Assembly: GCA_009838645.1 (NCBI GenBank)
Contig: VXRC01000017.1
Span: 57,543-121,542, forward strand
Source of the DNA: Gemmatimonadota bacterium
GTDB taxonomy: Bacteria > JAAXHH01
Length of the DNA: 64,000 nucleotides
Direction: 5' to 3'
The position numbers were made by a program, and so were the translations under genes. This document shows positions 26,975-36,480 of this stretch, in pieces. Every line of letters begins with the position of its first letter. Positions within the stretch are counted from its first letter, which is position 1. The notes under the pieces were generated by a model that saw only the letters and a program-made list of their open reading frames with translations, did not search any database and was not told the origin of the DNA.

Positions 26975-28804
26975 ATGGCCTTGATGAAACTACTGAGAGA
27001 ACGAACCCACGTCGTCATGATCATCCTGGTGATAGCGTTCGTAGGACTGATCGGCCTGGAATGGGGCGCTGACATGACCGGCAGGGGCCCGGGCGGGCAG
27101 AATGCCGTAGGTTCGATCAACGGCGAATCCGTGTCCTACGAGGAAATGCGGTTTGAAGTGGAACGCCAGCAGGAAATCGACCGCCAGCAGCAGGGCGGCA
27201 GCTTGGACGAATTCCGGCGCCGCGAAATCATCAACGAAGTATGGGACCAGCGTGTAAACCTCACGTTGCTCGAACAGCACATCGGTCAGCAGGGCATCAG
27301 CGTAACCGACGCCGAGATACTGGAGGCGATCCGCACGAATCCACCGGAGTACATCAGGCAGCAGGAAATGTTCCAGACGGACGGCGAATTCGACCAGACC
27401 AAATATCTCCAGGCGCTGAACGATCCGGCGGTCGAAGGCTGGACGTTTCTCGAAGACCAGTACCGCATGCTGCTCCCCAGGCAGAAGCTCGTCAGCCGCG
27501 TGGTGTCGGGCGCCCGCGTAACGGACCTGGAAGTCCGGCAGGCCTTCATGAATCAGAACGAGCGGCTTACGGCCAGATATCTCCTGTTCGATCCGGAAGA
27601 CCAGGTCGTGGAACCGGAATCGATCACCGATGAAGATATCGCCGTGTACTATTCGGAGCATCCCGAAGCGTTCCTGGAGGACGACCAGGTTTCGATTTCC
27701 TACGTCATGATTCCGAAGCAACCGAGCGTGGCCGATTCCCAGCGTGTCGAACGACAGATCAACGAGCTTTACGACCAGCTTGCCAACGGCGCTGATTTCG
27801 AAACCCTGGCCAGGGACTTCTCCGAGGACACATCCAACGCCGCCGAGGGAGGAGACCTGGGCTTCTTCGGCCAAAACGCCATGGTCCCGGAATTCGAAGC
27901 GGCCGCCTTTGGAACGGCGCCCGGCTCCATTTCGAATCCCGTGAAGACGGAGTATGGCTGGCACATCATCAAGGTGGAAGAGACAGCGGTCAGGGACGGC
28001 GAGGAACAGGTTCGCGCGCGCCACATACTCCTGAGGACCATGACCGGACAGCAGACCCTGGGCGAGCTGAACGACCTGGCGAGACAGCTTCAGGCCCGGG
28101 CCGTCGAAAGCGGCCTGGAGGATGCGGTCCGCTTCGCCGGCGCCATGCCGGATTCCCTCCGGGTCGAATCCACCGGGTTTTTCGCCGACCGCCCCGACGG
28201 GTTCATCCCCGGCATCGGGTACCTGGTCGGCGCGTCGTCTTTCGCCTTCGCATCCGAACCCGGTGAAATCGGAGAGGTGCTGGAGAACACCAGCGGTTTC
28301 TACGTCCTTGCGAACGCCGGTGAAAAACCGGCGGGCGTACTGCCCCTCGAGGAAGTGGAACTGCGCATCCGATCGATCCTCGTGCGGAACGGGAAAATGG
28401 AACAGGCCAGGCTCCGCGGCGAAGAGGTCCGATCAAGCCTCGCAGGCGGCAACCTGGACGCGTTAGGCGGTGAGATGGCGGACCGGGTCGCCACCACGGA
28501 TCCCATTACGCGGCAGCAGGCATTCATCCCTCGAATCGGGCAGGATCTGGATTTCATCAGGGGGGCCTTCCAGCTGTCGGAGACCGGCGAGCTCAGCGAA
28601 GTCGTAGAAGGGGAACGGGGTTACTACCTCATCCAGCTGGTGGACAGGGAACCGGTCGATGAGACGACCTACGAGATGGTGAAGGAGAACCTGAAACGGC
28701 AGTTGCTGATCCAGAAGCAAAATCAACTCTACCAGGAATGGCTTACCAGGCTGCGCGAAGACGCCGTAATCGAAAACAACCTGAGGGATTTCTTCGCCAT
28801 ATAG
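26975..28804 (+). CDS. ppiD: PpiD/SurA-like membrane-anchored peptidyl-prolyl isomerase
   Basis: Periplasmic folding chaperone, 609 residues. A short cytoplasmic N-terminus and one membrane anchor (about residues 13-32, HVVMIILVIAFVGLIGL) are followed by a SurA_N-like helical region, a parvulin rotamase domain (about 230-335: ISYVMIPKQP..., FSEDTSNAAEGGDLGFFGQNAMVPEFE, KTEYGWHIIKVEE) and a second, more divergent rotamase-like repeat (RARHILLRT... onward). ATG 26975 is chosen because GTAAGGAG lies 10 bases upstream and it puts the anchor at the very N-terminus; an upstream frame extension to 26894 has no signal. Only 4 bases separate its stop from the convergent mutase stop. Confidence 0.88.
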   Translation: MALMKLLRERTHVVMIILVIAFVGLIGLEWGADMTGRGPGGQNAVGSINGESVSYEEMRFEVERQQEIDRQQQGGSLDEFRRREIINEVWDQRVNLTLLEQHIGQQGISVTDAEILEAIRTNPPEYIRQQEMFQTDGEFDQTKYLQALNDPAVEGWTFLEDQYRMLLPRQKLVSRVVSGARVTDLEVRQAFMNQNERLTARYLLFDPEDQVVEPESITDEDIAVYYSEHPEAFLEDDQVSISYVMIPKQPSVADSQRVERQINELYDQLANGADFETLARDFSEDTSNAAEGGDLGFFGQNAMVPEFEAAAFGTAPGSISNPVKTEYGWHIIKVEETAVRDGEEQVRARHILLRTMTGQQTLGELNDLARQLQARAVESGLEDAVRFAGAMPDSLRVESTGFFADRPDGFIPGIGYLVGASSFAFASEPGEIGEVLENTSGFYVLANAGEKPAGVLPLEEVELRIRSILVRNGKMEQARLRGEEVRSSLAGGNLDALGGEMADRVATTDPITRQQAFIPRIGQDLDFIRGAFQLSETGELSEVVEGERGYYLIQLVDREPVDETTYEMVKENLKRQLLIQKQNQLYQEWLTRLREDAVIENNLRDFFAI

Positions 28805-28808
28805 CACG

Positions 28809-31028
28809 CTACATAATCAGGTCGCGCATTGCGTAGATGATCCTCCGGGCGCGCATCCTGGTCTCGTACTTCTGCCGCGCCAGACCGCTTCGCGACAGGT
28901 TCTCCGCTTTCAACTGGATGTGGAACCTGAAGCACTGGGACGTACCCGACGGCCGCACGGTCAGGTAGTTGAGTCTCTCCTCGTCGAAATAGAACCGAAT
29001 GCCCTCGTCGGGAAATCCCGGCCACTGGTGCGCGTCCGCGTACTTGCCCGCCACGAAGGTCTCCGATGACCGCACCGGGAGACCGTCCAGCGTAAGGGAC
29101 GCACCGTCCCGCACGCGTTGTCCCAGCTCCGCGCAACGTCTCAGGATGGCGATCTTCCGCGTCAACCCTTCCAATCCCTTGAATTCTCCCCAACGCGGGA
29201 CCGGAACGACGTCGGTGGCGAAATACCCGATATCGGGATCCAGGTAAATCTGTTCGTCGATCAGTTCGTATACCGTCGTCCCATGGGACGCGGCATAGGC
29301 CGCCACTTCGGCGAGCAGGATCGCGGCGAAGACACCGTCCTTGTCGCGCACGTGGCCGTTGCTTCCCATGGCCGCGGCCTGGGCGGGCGGTCCTCCCAGG
29401 ATACTGAACCCGTTGCTCTGCTCCAGGCAGCCCACGTTGCAGCGTCGGGGCATGCCCTCCATATCCACGGTCTGATAGACGGTATCTTTGAACCGGGGAT
29501 CCGACAGGTCGTCGCCCGACCACACCCGTTCCACCGCGTTGGCGATCAGGCCGAACCCGACCCAGGTCTTTACGACGCCGACGCCGTGTTTCCGTGCGAT
29601 CCGCACCAGTGCGTCGGTCGTGATGTGGGAAAGCACGATGAACGACTCTTCCGGCCGCGGGTGAAACGCCCGCGTGCTCCCGGCGCCGTGCGACAGGCGA
29701 TACCAGAGCAGCAGAGACCATGCGTCGTCGGCCGACAGCAGCACATGGGACCGGTTGTCGTGGTATTGCCGGAAGGCCCGGGGGACCTTGACCACGAGCC
29801 CCGCCCGGTCGGCGTCCGGGTCGGTCCCGATCATCAGGTCGAGCGCCTCCATGGCATCCGCGCCGTACTGTTCGACGTACGCGTCGACGGCGATCTCGGA
29901 CGCCGTGGGATCACCCGGGTCCGGTTGTTGTTCGGGATGGTCCTGAAAGGCGGGGAAGAGCCCGTTGAGCTCGTTCAACCGGTGGCGGGTTACCGTGTCC
30001 ACCCGGGTGAAACCGAAATCGCTCAACAGCCGGGGCACCGCCTTTCGTCCGGCCCCGTGAAACGCGCAGTACCCGATTCCGATGGTGGGCGCCCACGACT
30101 TCATCATCGCGGCGTCGGAAATGAATCCCCGGATCTGGTCCTGGTACATCCTATGGATATCTACGAGGGGACGGCCGCGATAGTCGAATCCGGCCAGTGG
30201 TGCGGCGCCGCCCAGGAACACGAGCTTGTTGCCGTCACGGCGAGGGTCTTCGGGGTGCTCAGGATCGGCCCCGGCGTCATCGAAGTCGAGGAGAGCGACC
30301 TGGGACGGCGTCGTTTTACGGATGTAGTCGTTGTAGATGACCGATCGTTCCTGTGGAGAAAACTGCGATCCCGTCCTGGCGGAAAGCTTGTAGCCATTGT
30401 ATCTGCGGTCGTTATGGCTCGCCGAAATCAGAATGCCCATGTCGGCGCCCAGCGTCGGTATGGCGAAGGTCATTTCAGGGTACGGACAGGCTTCGTCGAA
30501 GAGGTAGACTTTCAGCCCCTCCGCGAGGAATACCCCGGATACCAGCCGGGCGAAATCCTGGCCCGCCACCCGGCTGTCATAGCCGATGACGATGGACCGG
30601 AGTCCATGGGCGGTCGCGTACTTCGCGACGCCCGTTGACTTCAGCAGGAGAACGATGTTGTTGAGGGTATTCGGCCCCTTGAGGATGGGGGCGTCCATGC
30701 CGTCCCGGGCGAGGATCAGCAGTTCTTCGTCCGACATGGCGGCTTTACCGCGTATGCCCGCCGTGCCGAACTTGATCTCGTCCACGTAGGCTTCGACCAG
30801 TTCGTCCCACCTGGCCGCTTCGACGGCGCTTCTCAGTCCTTCGCCGAGCCGTGGGGACAACCGGCTGATGTGAGGGTCGGTCAACCAGCGGCGCAGATTC
30901 GGAAGCACGTTCAGACGGGCCTGGTCGTAGAGCCCTTCGTCGATCAGCCCGTGGCGGAACTGCTCTTCGAGGAAACCGGAGATCCCGGCTTTCGCCTTCC
31001 GAACGACGGCGTCGGCGTCGATCGCCAT
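28809..31028 (-). CDS. Alpha-D-phosphohexomutase (phosphoglucomutase/phosphomannomutase type), long form
   Basis: Interconverts hexose 1- and 6-phosphates, feeding sugar-nucleotide synthesis. 739 residues, longer than the usual 450-620. Motifs in order: FGTAGIRG (about 88), catalytic phosphoserine loop ISASHNDRRYNGYK (Ser about 204), metal loop GTDPDADRAGLVVK, sugar-binding region and phosphate loop RPSGTSQCFRFH near the C-terminus. The sequence style (FGTAGIRG, SASHND) is closer to the PGM2/PgcA group than to AlgC. Fourth gene of rng-rplU-rpmA, 4 bases after rpmA. Exact sugar specificity cannot be told. Confidence 0.88.
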   Translation of the reverse strand: MAIDADAVVRKAKAGISGFLEEQFRHGLIDEGLYDQARLNVLPNLRRWLTDPHISRLSPRLGEGLRSAVEAARWDELVEAYVDEIKFGTAGIRGKAAMSDEELLILARDGMDAPILKGPNTLNNIVLLLKSTGVAKYATAHGLRSIVIGYDSRVAGQDFARLVSGVFLAEGLKVYLFDEACPYPEMTFAIPTLGADMGILISASHNDRRYNGYKLSARTGSQFSPQERSVIYNDYIRKTTPSQVALLDFDDAGADPEHPEDPRRDGNKLVFLGGAAPLAGFDYRGRPLVDIHRMYQDQIRGFISDAAMMKSWAPTIGIGYCAFHGAGRKAVPRLLSDFGFTRVDTVTRHRLNELNGLFPAFQDHPEQQPDPGDPTASEIAVDAYVEQYGADAMEALDLMIGTDPDADRAGLVVKVPRAFRQYHDNRSHVLLSADDAWSLLLWYRLSHGAGSTRAFHPRPEESFIVLSHITTDALVRIARKHGVGVVKTWVGFGLIANAVERVWSGDDLSDPRFKDTVYQTVDMEGMPRRCNVGCLEQSNGFSILGGPPAQAAAMGSNGHVRDKDGVFAAILLAEVAAYAASHGTTVYELIDEQIYLDPDIGYFATDVVPVPRWGEFKGLEGLTRKIAILRRCAELGQRVRDGASLTLDGLPVRSSETFVAGKYADAHQWPGFPDEGIRFYFDEERLNYLTVRPSGTSQCFRFHIQLKAENLSRSGLARQKYETRMRARRIIYAMRDLIM

Positions 31029-31032
31029 GGGG

Positions 31033-31287
31033 TCACCCGTCGGCGATATGGACCTGCGTGCGCTTCTTCCCGTACCGGCGGAACTGGACGATGCCGTCCG
31101 TCAATGCGAAGAGGGTGTCGTCGTTGCCGCGCCCTACGTTTTCTCCGGGCAGAATCCGCGTTCCCCGCTGCCGGACGATGATGTTGCCGGCCCGGACGCG
31201 CATGCCGTCTCCGGTCTTGACGCCGAGAAACTTGGGGTTGCTGTCTCTCCCGTTGCGGGAACTACCTACACCTTTCTTGTGGGCCAT
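31033..31287 (-). CDS. rpmA: 50S ribosomal protein L27
   Basis: 84 residues, starting [24 protein letters not shown], the classic L27 N-terminus that reaches the peptidyl-transferase centre, followed by [21 protein letters not shown]. No N-terminal cleavage extension of the Firmicutes type. Follows rplU by 19 bases. Confidence 0.98.
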   Translation of the reverse strand: MAHKKGVGSSRNGRDSNPKFLGVKTGDGMRVRAGNIIVRQRGTRILPGENVGRGNDDTLFALTDGIVQFRRYGKKRTQVHIADG

Positions 31288-31306
31288 CTGAGAAAATCCT
31301 TTCCGG

Positions 31307-31633
31307 TCAGTTGGATGCGCTTGGGTCGTAGTTGATACCGGTGATTTCGAGCGCGGTATACGGCTGCCTGTGCCCTCTCTTCCGGCGGTAGTTCTTCCGG
31401 CGTTTCATCTTGAACACCACGATCTTGGGATGGCGGCCCTGCTCGGTGACTTTGGCCGTCACGGTGGCCCCGGCCACCGTCGGCGTGCCGACCAGCGTCT
31501 CTCCGCCGCCCAGGAGGAGCACCTGGTCGATGGTGATCTCGTCTCCCACTTCGGCGGCGATCTTCTCGACCTGGATCGTGTCTCCCTCGTTGACACTGAA
31601 CTGCTGATCGCCGGATCTGATTACAGCGTACAT
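31307..31633 (-). CDS. rplU: 50S ribosomal protein L21
   Basis: 108 residues: [23 protein letters not shown] and the [23 protein letters not shown] signature of L21. ACAAGGAG precedes the ATG. Standard rplU-rpmA pair, here downstream of rng. Confidence 0.98.
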   Translation of the reverse strand: MYAVIRSGDQQFSVNEGDTIQVEKIAAEVGDEITIDQVLLLGGGETLVGTPTVAGATVTAKVTEQGRHPKIVVFKMKRRKNYRRKRGHRQPYTALEITGINYDPSASN

Positions 31634-31670
31634 CTATCTCGCTCCTTGTCCGTTTGGTCCGGTGGTCCGC

Positions 31671-33203
31671 TTACTTGAACTCGTCGGTCACGTCCAGGTC
31701 CCGTTTGCCCGAAAACACGCGGAACTCTTCCACGTGCAGGAACGGGTCTTCCTCGACTTGAAGTTGCATCTTGTACTCGTCCTGCAGGTTCACCAGTTTC
31801 TCCCGTCCGTTCTCATGCAGACTCAACGCCACGGTGGGATGCACTTTGAGCTTGAGCTTTCGTTCTCTCAGGCCGGGCTTGGCCCGCTTCAGCCACCGGC
31901 CGATCTGGGTGACCATGGTGATGCGCGACATGATGCGGCCGGTCCCGTCGCACACCGGGCACGCCTCGCTGAAGGTGAACAGCAGGCTGGGGCGAATCCG
32001 CTGGCGGGTCATCTCGATCAGCCCGAATTCGCTGATCTCCTTGGACATGCGTGTCCGCGCGCGGTCGTGGGACATGGCCTTCTCCATTTCCTGGTGCACC
32101 TGGCGCCGGTTCCCGCGGTCTTCCATGTCAATGAAATCGATGACGATGATACCCCCGATATCCCTGAGCCTGAGCTGCCGCGCCACCTCCGCGCAGGCTT
32201 CCAGGTTGGTCTGGAATACGGTTTCCTCGTGACCCCTGGAACCCGCGTACCGTCCTGAATTCACGTCGATCGTCACCAACGCCTCGGTGGGTTCGATGAG
32301 GATGTAGCCGCCGTTCTTCAGCCATACCTTCCGGTGGAGCGCCTTGCCGATCTCGTTCTCGATCCCGTAGGCGTCGAACACCGGCGCCGTCCCGTCGTAC
32401 ATGTGGACGCGCTCGCGAAGCTGGGGGGCCACGCCCTTGAGATAGGCCAGGATCTCCTTGTATACCGCCTTCGAGTCGATGATCACGCTGTCGATGTCGG
32501 GCGTGAACAGGTCCCGTATCATCCCGGACGTCATTTCGACGTCCTTGTGGATCATGGCGGGCGCCGGCGTCTTCCCGACCTCCTTCTCTATAGTCCGCCA
32601 TGTCCTGGTCAGTTGCTTGAGGTCGTTCTTCAACTCGGAATCCGATTTGCCCAGTGCGGCGGTCCGCACGATGACCCCGAAGTCGTCGTCCTTGAGTTTC
32701 CTGGCCAGGTCCCTAAGCCTGCGCTTTTCGTTCCAGTCGTCTATACGCCGGGAAACGCCGACGTAATTGGCATGGGGTACCAGCACGAGGAACCTGCCCG
32801 GCAGGGAAATCTGGGAGGTGACCCGCGGTCCCTTGGTGCCGATGGACTCCTTCGTGATCTGGACGACGATTTCCTGGCCTTCCTTGACCATCTCCTGGAT
32901 CTGGTACTCCCGGTCCTTGCTCCTTCCGGATCCGGAATCCTGGTTCTCGTCGTCATCGAAATCAATCCAGTCGGCCCCACTGGTTACATCCGATGCCTGC
33001 AGGAAGGCCGCCTTGTCCAGGCCGATATCCACAAAGGCCGCCTGAATGCTCGGTATGACCGCCGTTACAACGCCCTTGCAGATGTTCCCGACCACGCGTT
33101 CGTGTTCCGGGCGTTCGACCAGCAGCTCGACGAGATGGTTATCCTCGAGCATCGCGATGCGCGTTTCGTGCGTGGCCGTCTCAACTATGATGTCTTTCCG
33201 CAA
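31671..33203 (-). CDS. rng: Ribonuclease G / RNase E-family endoribonuclease
   Basis: Single-strand endoribonuclease for rRNA and mRNA processing, 510 residues. N-terminal S1-like domain (GNICKGVVTAVIPSIQAAFVDIG) with an acidic insert (DFDDDENQDSGSG, about 84-96), 5'-sensor region, DNase I-like catalytic core with two Asp in VTIDVNSGRYAG and IIVIDFIDM, and the Zn-link CPVCDGTGRI near residue 420. It lacks the long disordered C-terminal half of RNase E, so RNase G is the better name. Its promoter overlaps the end of the LPS operon. Confidence 0.95.
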   Translation of the reverse strand: MRKDIIVETATHETRIAMLEDNHLVELLVERPEHERVVGNICKGVVTAVIPSIQAAFVDIGLDKAAFLQASDVTSGADWIDFDDDENQDSGSGRSKDREYQIQEMVKEGQEIVVQITKESIGTKGPRVTSQISLPGRFLVLVPHANYVGVSRRIDDWNEKRRLRDLARKLKDDDFGVIVRTAALGKSDSELKNDLKQLTRTWRTIEKEVGKTPAPAMIHKDVEMTSGMIRDLFTPDIDSVIIDSKAVYKEILAYLKGVAPQLRERVHMYDGTAPVFDAYGIENEIGKALHRKVWLKNGGYILIEPTEALVTIDVNSGRYAGSRGHEETVFQTNLEACAEVARQLRLRDIGGIIVIDFIDMEDRGNRRQVHQEMEKAMSHDRARTRMSKEISEFGLIEMTRQRIRPSLLFTFSEACPVCDGTGRIMSRITMVTQIGRWLKRAKPGLRERKLKLKVHPTVALSLHENGREKLVNLQDEYKMQLQVEEDPFLHVEEFRVFSGKRDLDVTDEFK

Positions 33204-33263
33204 ATATCAACCTTCTGTATGGTCCCTTAAGCGCCGGTTAACGTAAATGTTCCAAAGTAGTTA

Positions 33264-33292
33264 AATATAACATTCGGATGGCGTGGTGTCAA
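33264..33292 (-). promoter_or_regulatory. Near-consensus promoter of rng-rplU-rpmA-mutase
   Basis: Minus strand: TTGACA (33292-33287), 17-base spacer, TATATT (33269-33264). The -35 box overlaps the last codons of the upstream glycosyltransferase gene. Confidence 0.82.
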
Positions 33293-34338
33293 GTTCCGAC
33301 TATTCCGACCGGAATATACGCGCGTATCTTCTCCAGCAGCTCCCCGGGTTCAAGTGTCGTCATGCATATATTGCCGATCGGACACTTGATCCGGTTGCAG
33401 CCTAGACAGTCGACGCTTTCCTTCCGCACCACGCCGTGACCGTCGCCCCAGGGCCCCTGTGCGCGGGGGTCGGTGGGACCGAAGATGCCGACGGTGGGAA
33501 CGTTCAGCGCCGCGGCTATGTGCATCGGCGCGCTGTCGTTGCTGACCAGCAGGCCGCAGCGTTTAAGGAATGCGCCGAGTTCGGCGAGCGTCGTCTCCGG
33601 AAGCACGAGGGGGCGGTTGCGCATGGCGCCGGTTACCCGCGCGACGAGCCCTTCCTCGCCCGGACCCCACAGGACCAGGACATCCACGCCGTGTCCATCG
33701 ATCAGGGCGTCGGCCAGGCGGCCGAAAAACTCGGGCGGCCAGCGCTTGATGGCCCAACCTCCGCCCGGATTCAGACCGATCAGCACGCGCGCGTCCGGGG
33801 CGTGCTCACGCAGCCACCGTTCTGCTTTCCCGCCGGCCGTCCCGGGTACGTTGACACGCGGCCGGTCGGTGGTCACCGGGATGTCCAGCGCCTCCAGGGC
33901 TTCCAGGTGGAACAGGACCTCGTGCCCTGGCCGGCCGGAGGGCGTAACCACGGTGGTGTAGGCGTGTCGGCGTCCCCGGAAGGCGAAACCGACCCGTTCC
34001 GGCGCACCGGTCAGCCAGGTCAACAAGGCGCTGCGGGGATTTCCGAAGAGGTCGAATACGAGATCGAAGCGTCTCTGGCGCAGGTTGCGATAGAACCGCG
34101 CCTGTTCGCGCCAGGAACCACGGATGCCCAGGCTTCCCCACCGGCGCAGGGGCAGCACGATGAGTTCGTCCAGCAAGGGATTCCACCGCAGGACGTCGGC
34201 GGAAGCCTCTTCCGACAGGAAGGAGAGGCGGGCCCGTGGGAAGCGCCGCTTCAGGTTCTCGATGACGGGCGTCGCCAGGACGACGTCTCCGGTGGCCCGC
34301 AGTTTGATGACCAGTATGCGCCTGGGATCTTCGGGCAT
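33289..34338 (-). CDS. GT9 heptosyltransferase-like glycosyltransferase
   Basis: Cytoplasmic GT-B enzyme of CAZy family GT9 (ADP-heptose:LPS heptosyltransferase-like), 349 residues. N-terminal ILVIKLRATGDVVLATPVIENLK, FDLVFDLFGNPRSALLTWLTGA, C-terminal nucleotide-sugar site LIGLNPGGGWAIKRWPPEFF, LLVSNDSAPMHIAAALNVPTVGIFGPTDP and the Cys-rich tail CLGCNRIKCPIGNICM usual for the family. ATG 34338 lies 4 bases after the preceding GT9 stop. Whether the sugar is heptose or another is not determinable. Confidence 0.88.
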   Translation of the reverse strand: MPEDPRRILVIKLRATGDVVLATPVIENLKRRFPRARLSFLSEEASADVLRWNPLLDELIVLPLRRWGSLGIRGSWREQARFYRNLRQRRFDLVFDLFGNPRSALLTWLTGAPERVGFAFRGRRHAYTTVVTPSGRPGHEVLFHLEALEALDIPVTTDRPRVNVPGTAGGKAERWLREHAPDARVLIGLNPGGGWAIKRWPPEFFGRLADALIDGHGVDVLVLWGPGEEGLVARVTGAMRNRPLVLPETTLAELGAFLKRCGLLVSNDSAPMHIAAALNVPTVGIFGPTDPRAQGPWGDGHGVVRKESVDCLGCNRIKCPIGNICMTTLEPGELLEKIRAYIPVGIVGT

Positions 34339-34342
34339 AGGC

Positions 34343-35401
34343 CTACTCCGCCGGACGGTTGGAGGTCCCGCGCAGGACGGACTCCGCGGCCTCCAGCACC
34401 TGGCACGGCGATATCGATTCGATGCAGGCGACAGGCCGGACACAGTAATCGCGGCCGCAACAGTCGTCCGCACCGGCCTCCAGGGCGACGTGCCCTGCAG
34501 CCTGGGAATAGGGAAACCAGATCCGCGGGTTGCTCGGACCGAAAAGGCCGATCGTGGGCGTGCCCACGGCCGTGGCGATATGCATCGGCCCGCAGTCATT
34601 GGAAACGAACAGGTCGCACCGCCGGATCAACGCGGCCAACCGGGTCAGCGAAGCGGTTTCCACGACGGGACAGGCGTGGCCCGCCATGTCGGCCAACCCG
34701 GTCACGGCCTCCCGCTGCCCCGGTCCCGCGACCAGCAGTACCCGGAGGTTCAACGCTTCGATCATCCGGCGGGCCAGTTCGGCGAATCGGCCCGCGCTCC
34801 ACGTCTTGGCCGGCCAGCTGGCGCCGGGGTTCAGCGCGGCGATCCGGCGGTCGCCGTCCACGCCCCGCTTCGCGAGCCAGAAATTGGCCCATGCCGCGTC
34901 TTCGGCGGAGAAGTGGACCTCGGTGCGGTCGTCATCCACGGGAACGCCGATCGAACGGACCGCATCCAGATAGGCATCCACTACACGAAGCGAAGCCGAC
35001 CGCCTGATCTTGATATTGTACGCCGCGCCCCTTCCCCTCACGTCATAACCGACCCGGTACCGCGCGCCCGCGGCCAGGGTCAGCAGCGCGCTGCGCGGAT
35101 TGCCGAAGAGATCGATCACCAGGTCGAAACGGCGCTTTCGCAGATCACGGAGGAAGCCCAGCTGTTCACCGCAGCGCGTCAGCACGGACCGGCCCGGCAG
35201 GAGTTCGTCCGGCAGCGCGATCACCTCTTTCAGGTAAGGGTTCCGAGCGAGGACCGCCGCGGGTCCCGCCTCTGCGAGGTAGTAGAGTTCCGCTTCCGCG
35301 TAGTGCCGCTTCAACGCCCTGATCACCGGCGTGGTAAGCACCACGTCGCCGATGTAGCGCAAACGGGAAATGAGGATCCGTCTTGCCTTCGGGGCGTCCA
35401 T
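34343..35401 (-). CDS. GT9 heptosyltransferase-like glycosyltransferase
   Basis: Tandem homologue of the next gene, 352 residues: RRILISRLRYIGDVVLTTPVIRALKRHY, DLVIDLFGNPRSALLTLAAGARYRVGY, ALNPGASWPAKTWSAGRF, LFVSNDCGPMHIATAVGTPTIGLFGPSNP and a Cys-rich tail. ATG 35401 is chosen over one 48 bases upstream because GAGGT lies 5 bases before it and the protein then starts 7 residues before RILISRLRYIGD. Likely acts on the LPS inner core by analogy with GT9. Confidence 0.88.
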   Translation of the reverse strand: MDAPKARRILISRLRYIGDVVLTTPVIRALKRHYAEAELYYLAEAGPAAVLARNPYLKEVIALPDELLPGRSVLTRCGEQLGFLRDLRKRRFDLVIDLFGNPRSALLTLAAGARYRVGYDVRGRGAAYNIKIRRSASLRVVDAYLDAVRSIGVPVDDDRTEVHFSAEDAAWANFWLAKRGVDGDRRIAALNPGASWPAKTWSAGRFAELARRMIEALNLRVLLVAGPGQREAVTGLADMAGHACPVVETASLTRLAALIRRCDLFVSNDCGPMHIATAVGTPTIGLFGPSNPRIWFPYSQAAGHVALEAGADDCCGRDYCVRPVACIESISPCQVLEAAESVLRGTSNRPAE

Positions 35402-35506
35402 AAGACCTCGAGCGTTACTTCTGCGCGGGGTATCCGCTGATCCGGCCATCGGGCGCGACTCTCACCTGGCTTCCCGGAGATCCGCCGATCAGGCCGCATC
35501 GCGTGC

Positions 35507-36460
35507 TCAACTTTCGCGGCCCGCCCACCCGGACGTCGACCCCAGGATCTCGCGGTCGGTTGCTACGGGATCCGGGTCGGATCGCCGCCGCGTCCTCACC
35601 CCATCCACGAGGCGCGCCGCGTCCATCAGCGCACGCGGGAAGGTCAGGTCGCCCTTCAGCACCGCGCCGAGGAAACGAGCCATCATCCAGAGGACATGCG
35701 ACACCAGGTACCTGAGGTCCCGCACGTTGCGCCACACGAAGAGAATCCGGTTTCTCGCGCTGACGCGGTCGATGAAGGCCCGGCCGTGCCGCGTGGCGAT
35801 CGTCGCGCCGTGTTCGTGGGTGAGCCGGCTTTCCGGTTCATACAGCACGGTCCACCCCCGCAGGTACGCGCGATAGGACAGGTCCAGGTCTTCCGAGTAG
35901 AACGGGGCGTACAACGTATCGAATCCGCCCAGTGCCAGGTACTTCGACCGGGATACCGCCATGGCGGCCCCGTTGGCGTAGAGGGTGAGTGCGCGGCCTT
36001 CCCGCAGGGACTCACGTTCCGCCCACCTCAGCCGCAGCAGTCCGCAGTGCATGGCGCCCCGCACGAGACCGCCGCCGGGACGCCCGTCCCCGGCCTGGTA
36101 GACCCGTGGATTGACGGCGAACACCCGATCGTCACGGAAATGGGAAAGGAGGGGATCCAGGAAGGGGCCGGTGGCGACGACGTCGTTGTTGAGCAGGACC
36201 ACGACCTCGTGCGAAGCCCGCGACACCCCCGTGTTGCAGGCTGCGGCGAACCCCCTGTTCCCGTCGTGCCTGACCAGGACCGCGTCCGGACAGGTCGCCC
36301 ACGTCCTTTCGGCCGTGTCGGCCGTGCTCCCGTCGTCCACTACCACGATCTCCGCCCGGTCCGCTGCCCCGTGGTCTTTCAATGAACGCAGGCACCGTTC
36401 GACCAGATAGCCCGCATTCCACGTCGGGATCACGATACTGCATCGTTCGCGCTGTGCCAT
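35507..36460 (-). CDS. GT2 glycosyltransferase, rhamnosyltransferase-like
   Basis: GT-A fold family 2 enzyme, 317 residues: CSIVIPTWNAGYLVERCLRSL, EIVVVDDGSTADTAER, NRGFAAACNTGVSRA, VVVLLNNDV (DxD-like), GAAMAVSRSKYLALGGFD and FYSEDLDLSYRAYLRGW, a pattern typical of dTDP-rhamnosyl and related transferases. The open frame extends upstream; ATG 36460 puts the start 7 residues before the GT2 core. A GTG at about 36485 overlapping the previous stop is an alternative. 105 bases separate it from the GT9 gene downstream. Confidence 0.85.
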   Translation of the reverse strand: MAQRERCSIVIPTWNAGYLVERCLRSLKDHGAADRAEIVVVDDGSTADTAERTWATCPDAVLVRHDGNRGFAAACNTGVSRASHEVVVLLNNDVVATGPFLDPLLSHFRDDRVFAVNPRVYQAGDGRPGGGLVRGAMHCGLLRLRWAERESLREGRALTLYANGAAMAVSRSKYLALGGFDTLYAPFYSEDLDLSYRAYLRGWTVLYEPESRLTHEHGATIATRHGRAFIDRVSARNRILFVWRNVRDLRYLVSHVLWMMARFLGAVLKGDLTFPRALMDAARLVDGVRTRRRSDPDPVATDREILGSTSGWAGRES

Positions 36461-36480
36461 GACTCCATCCGAATCGGCCG

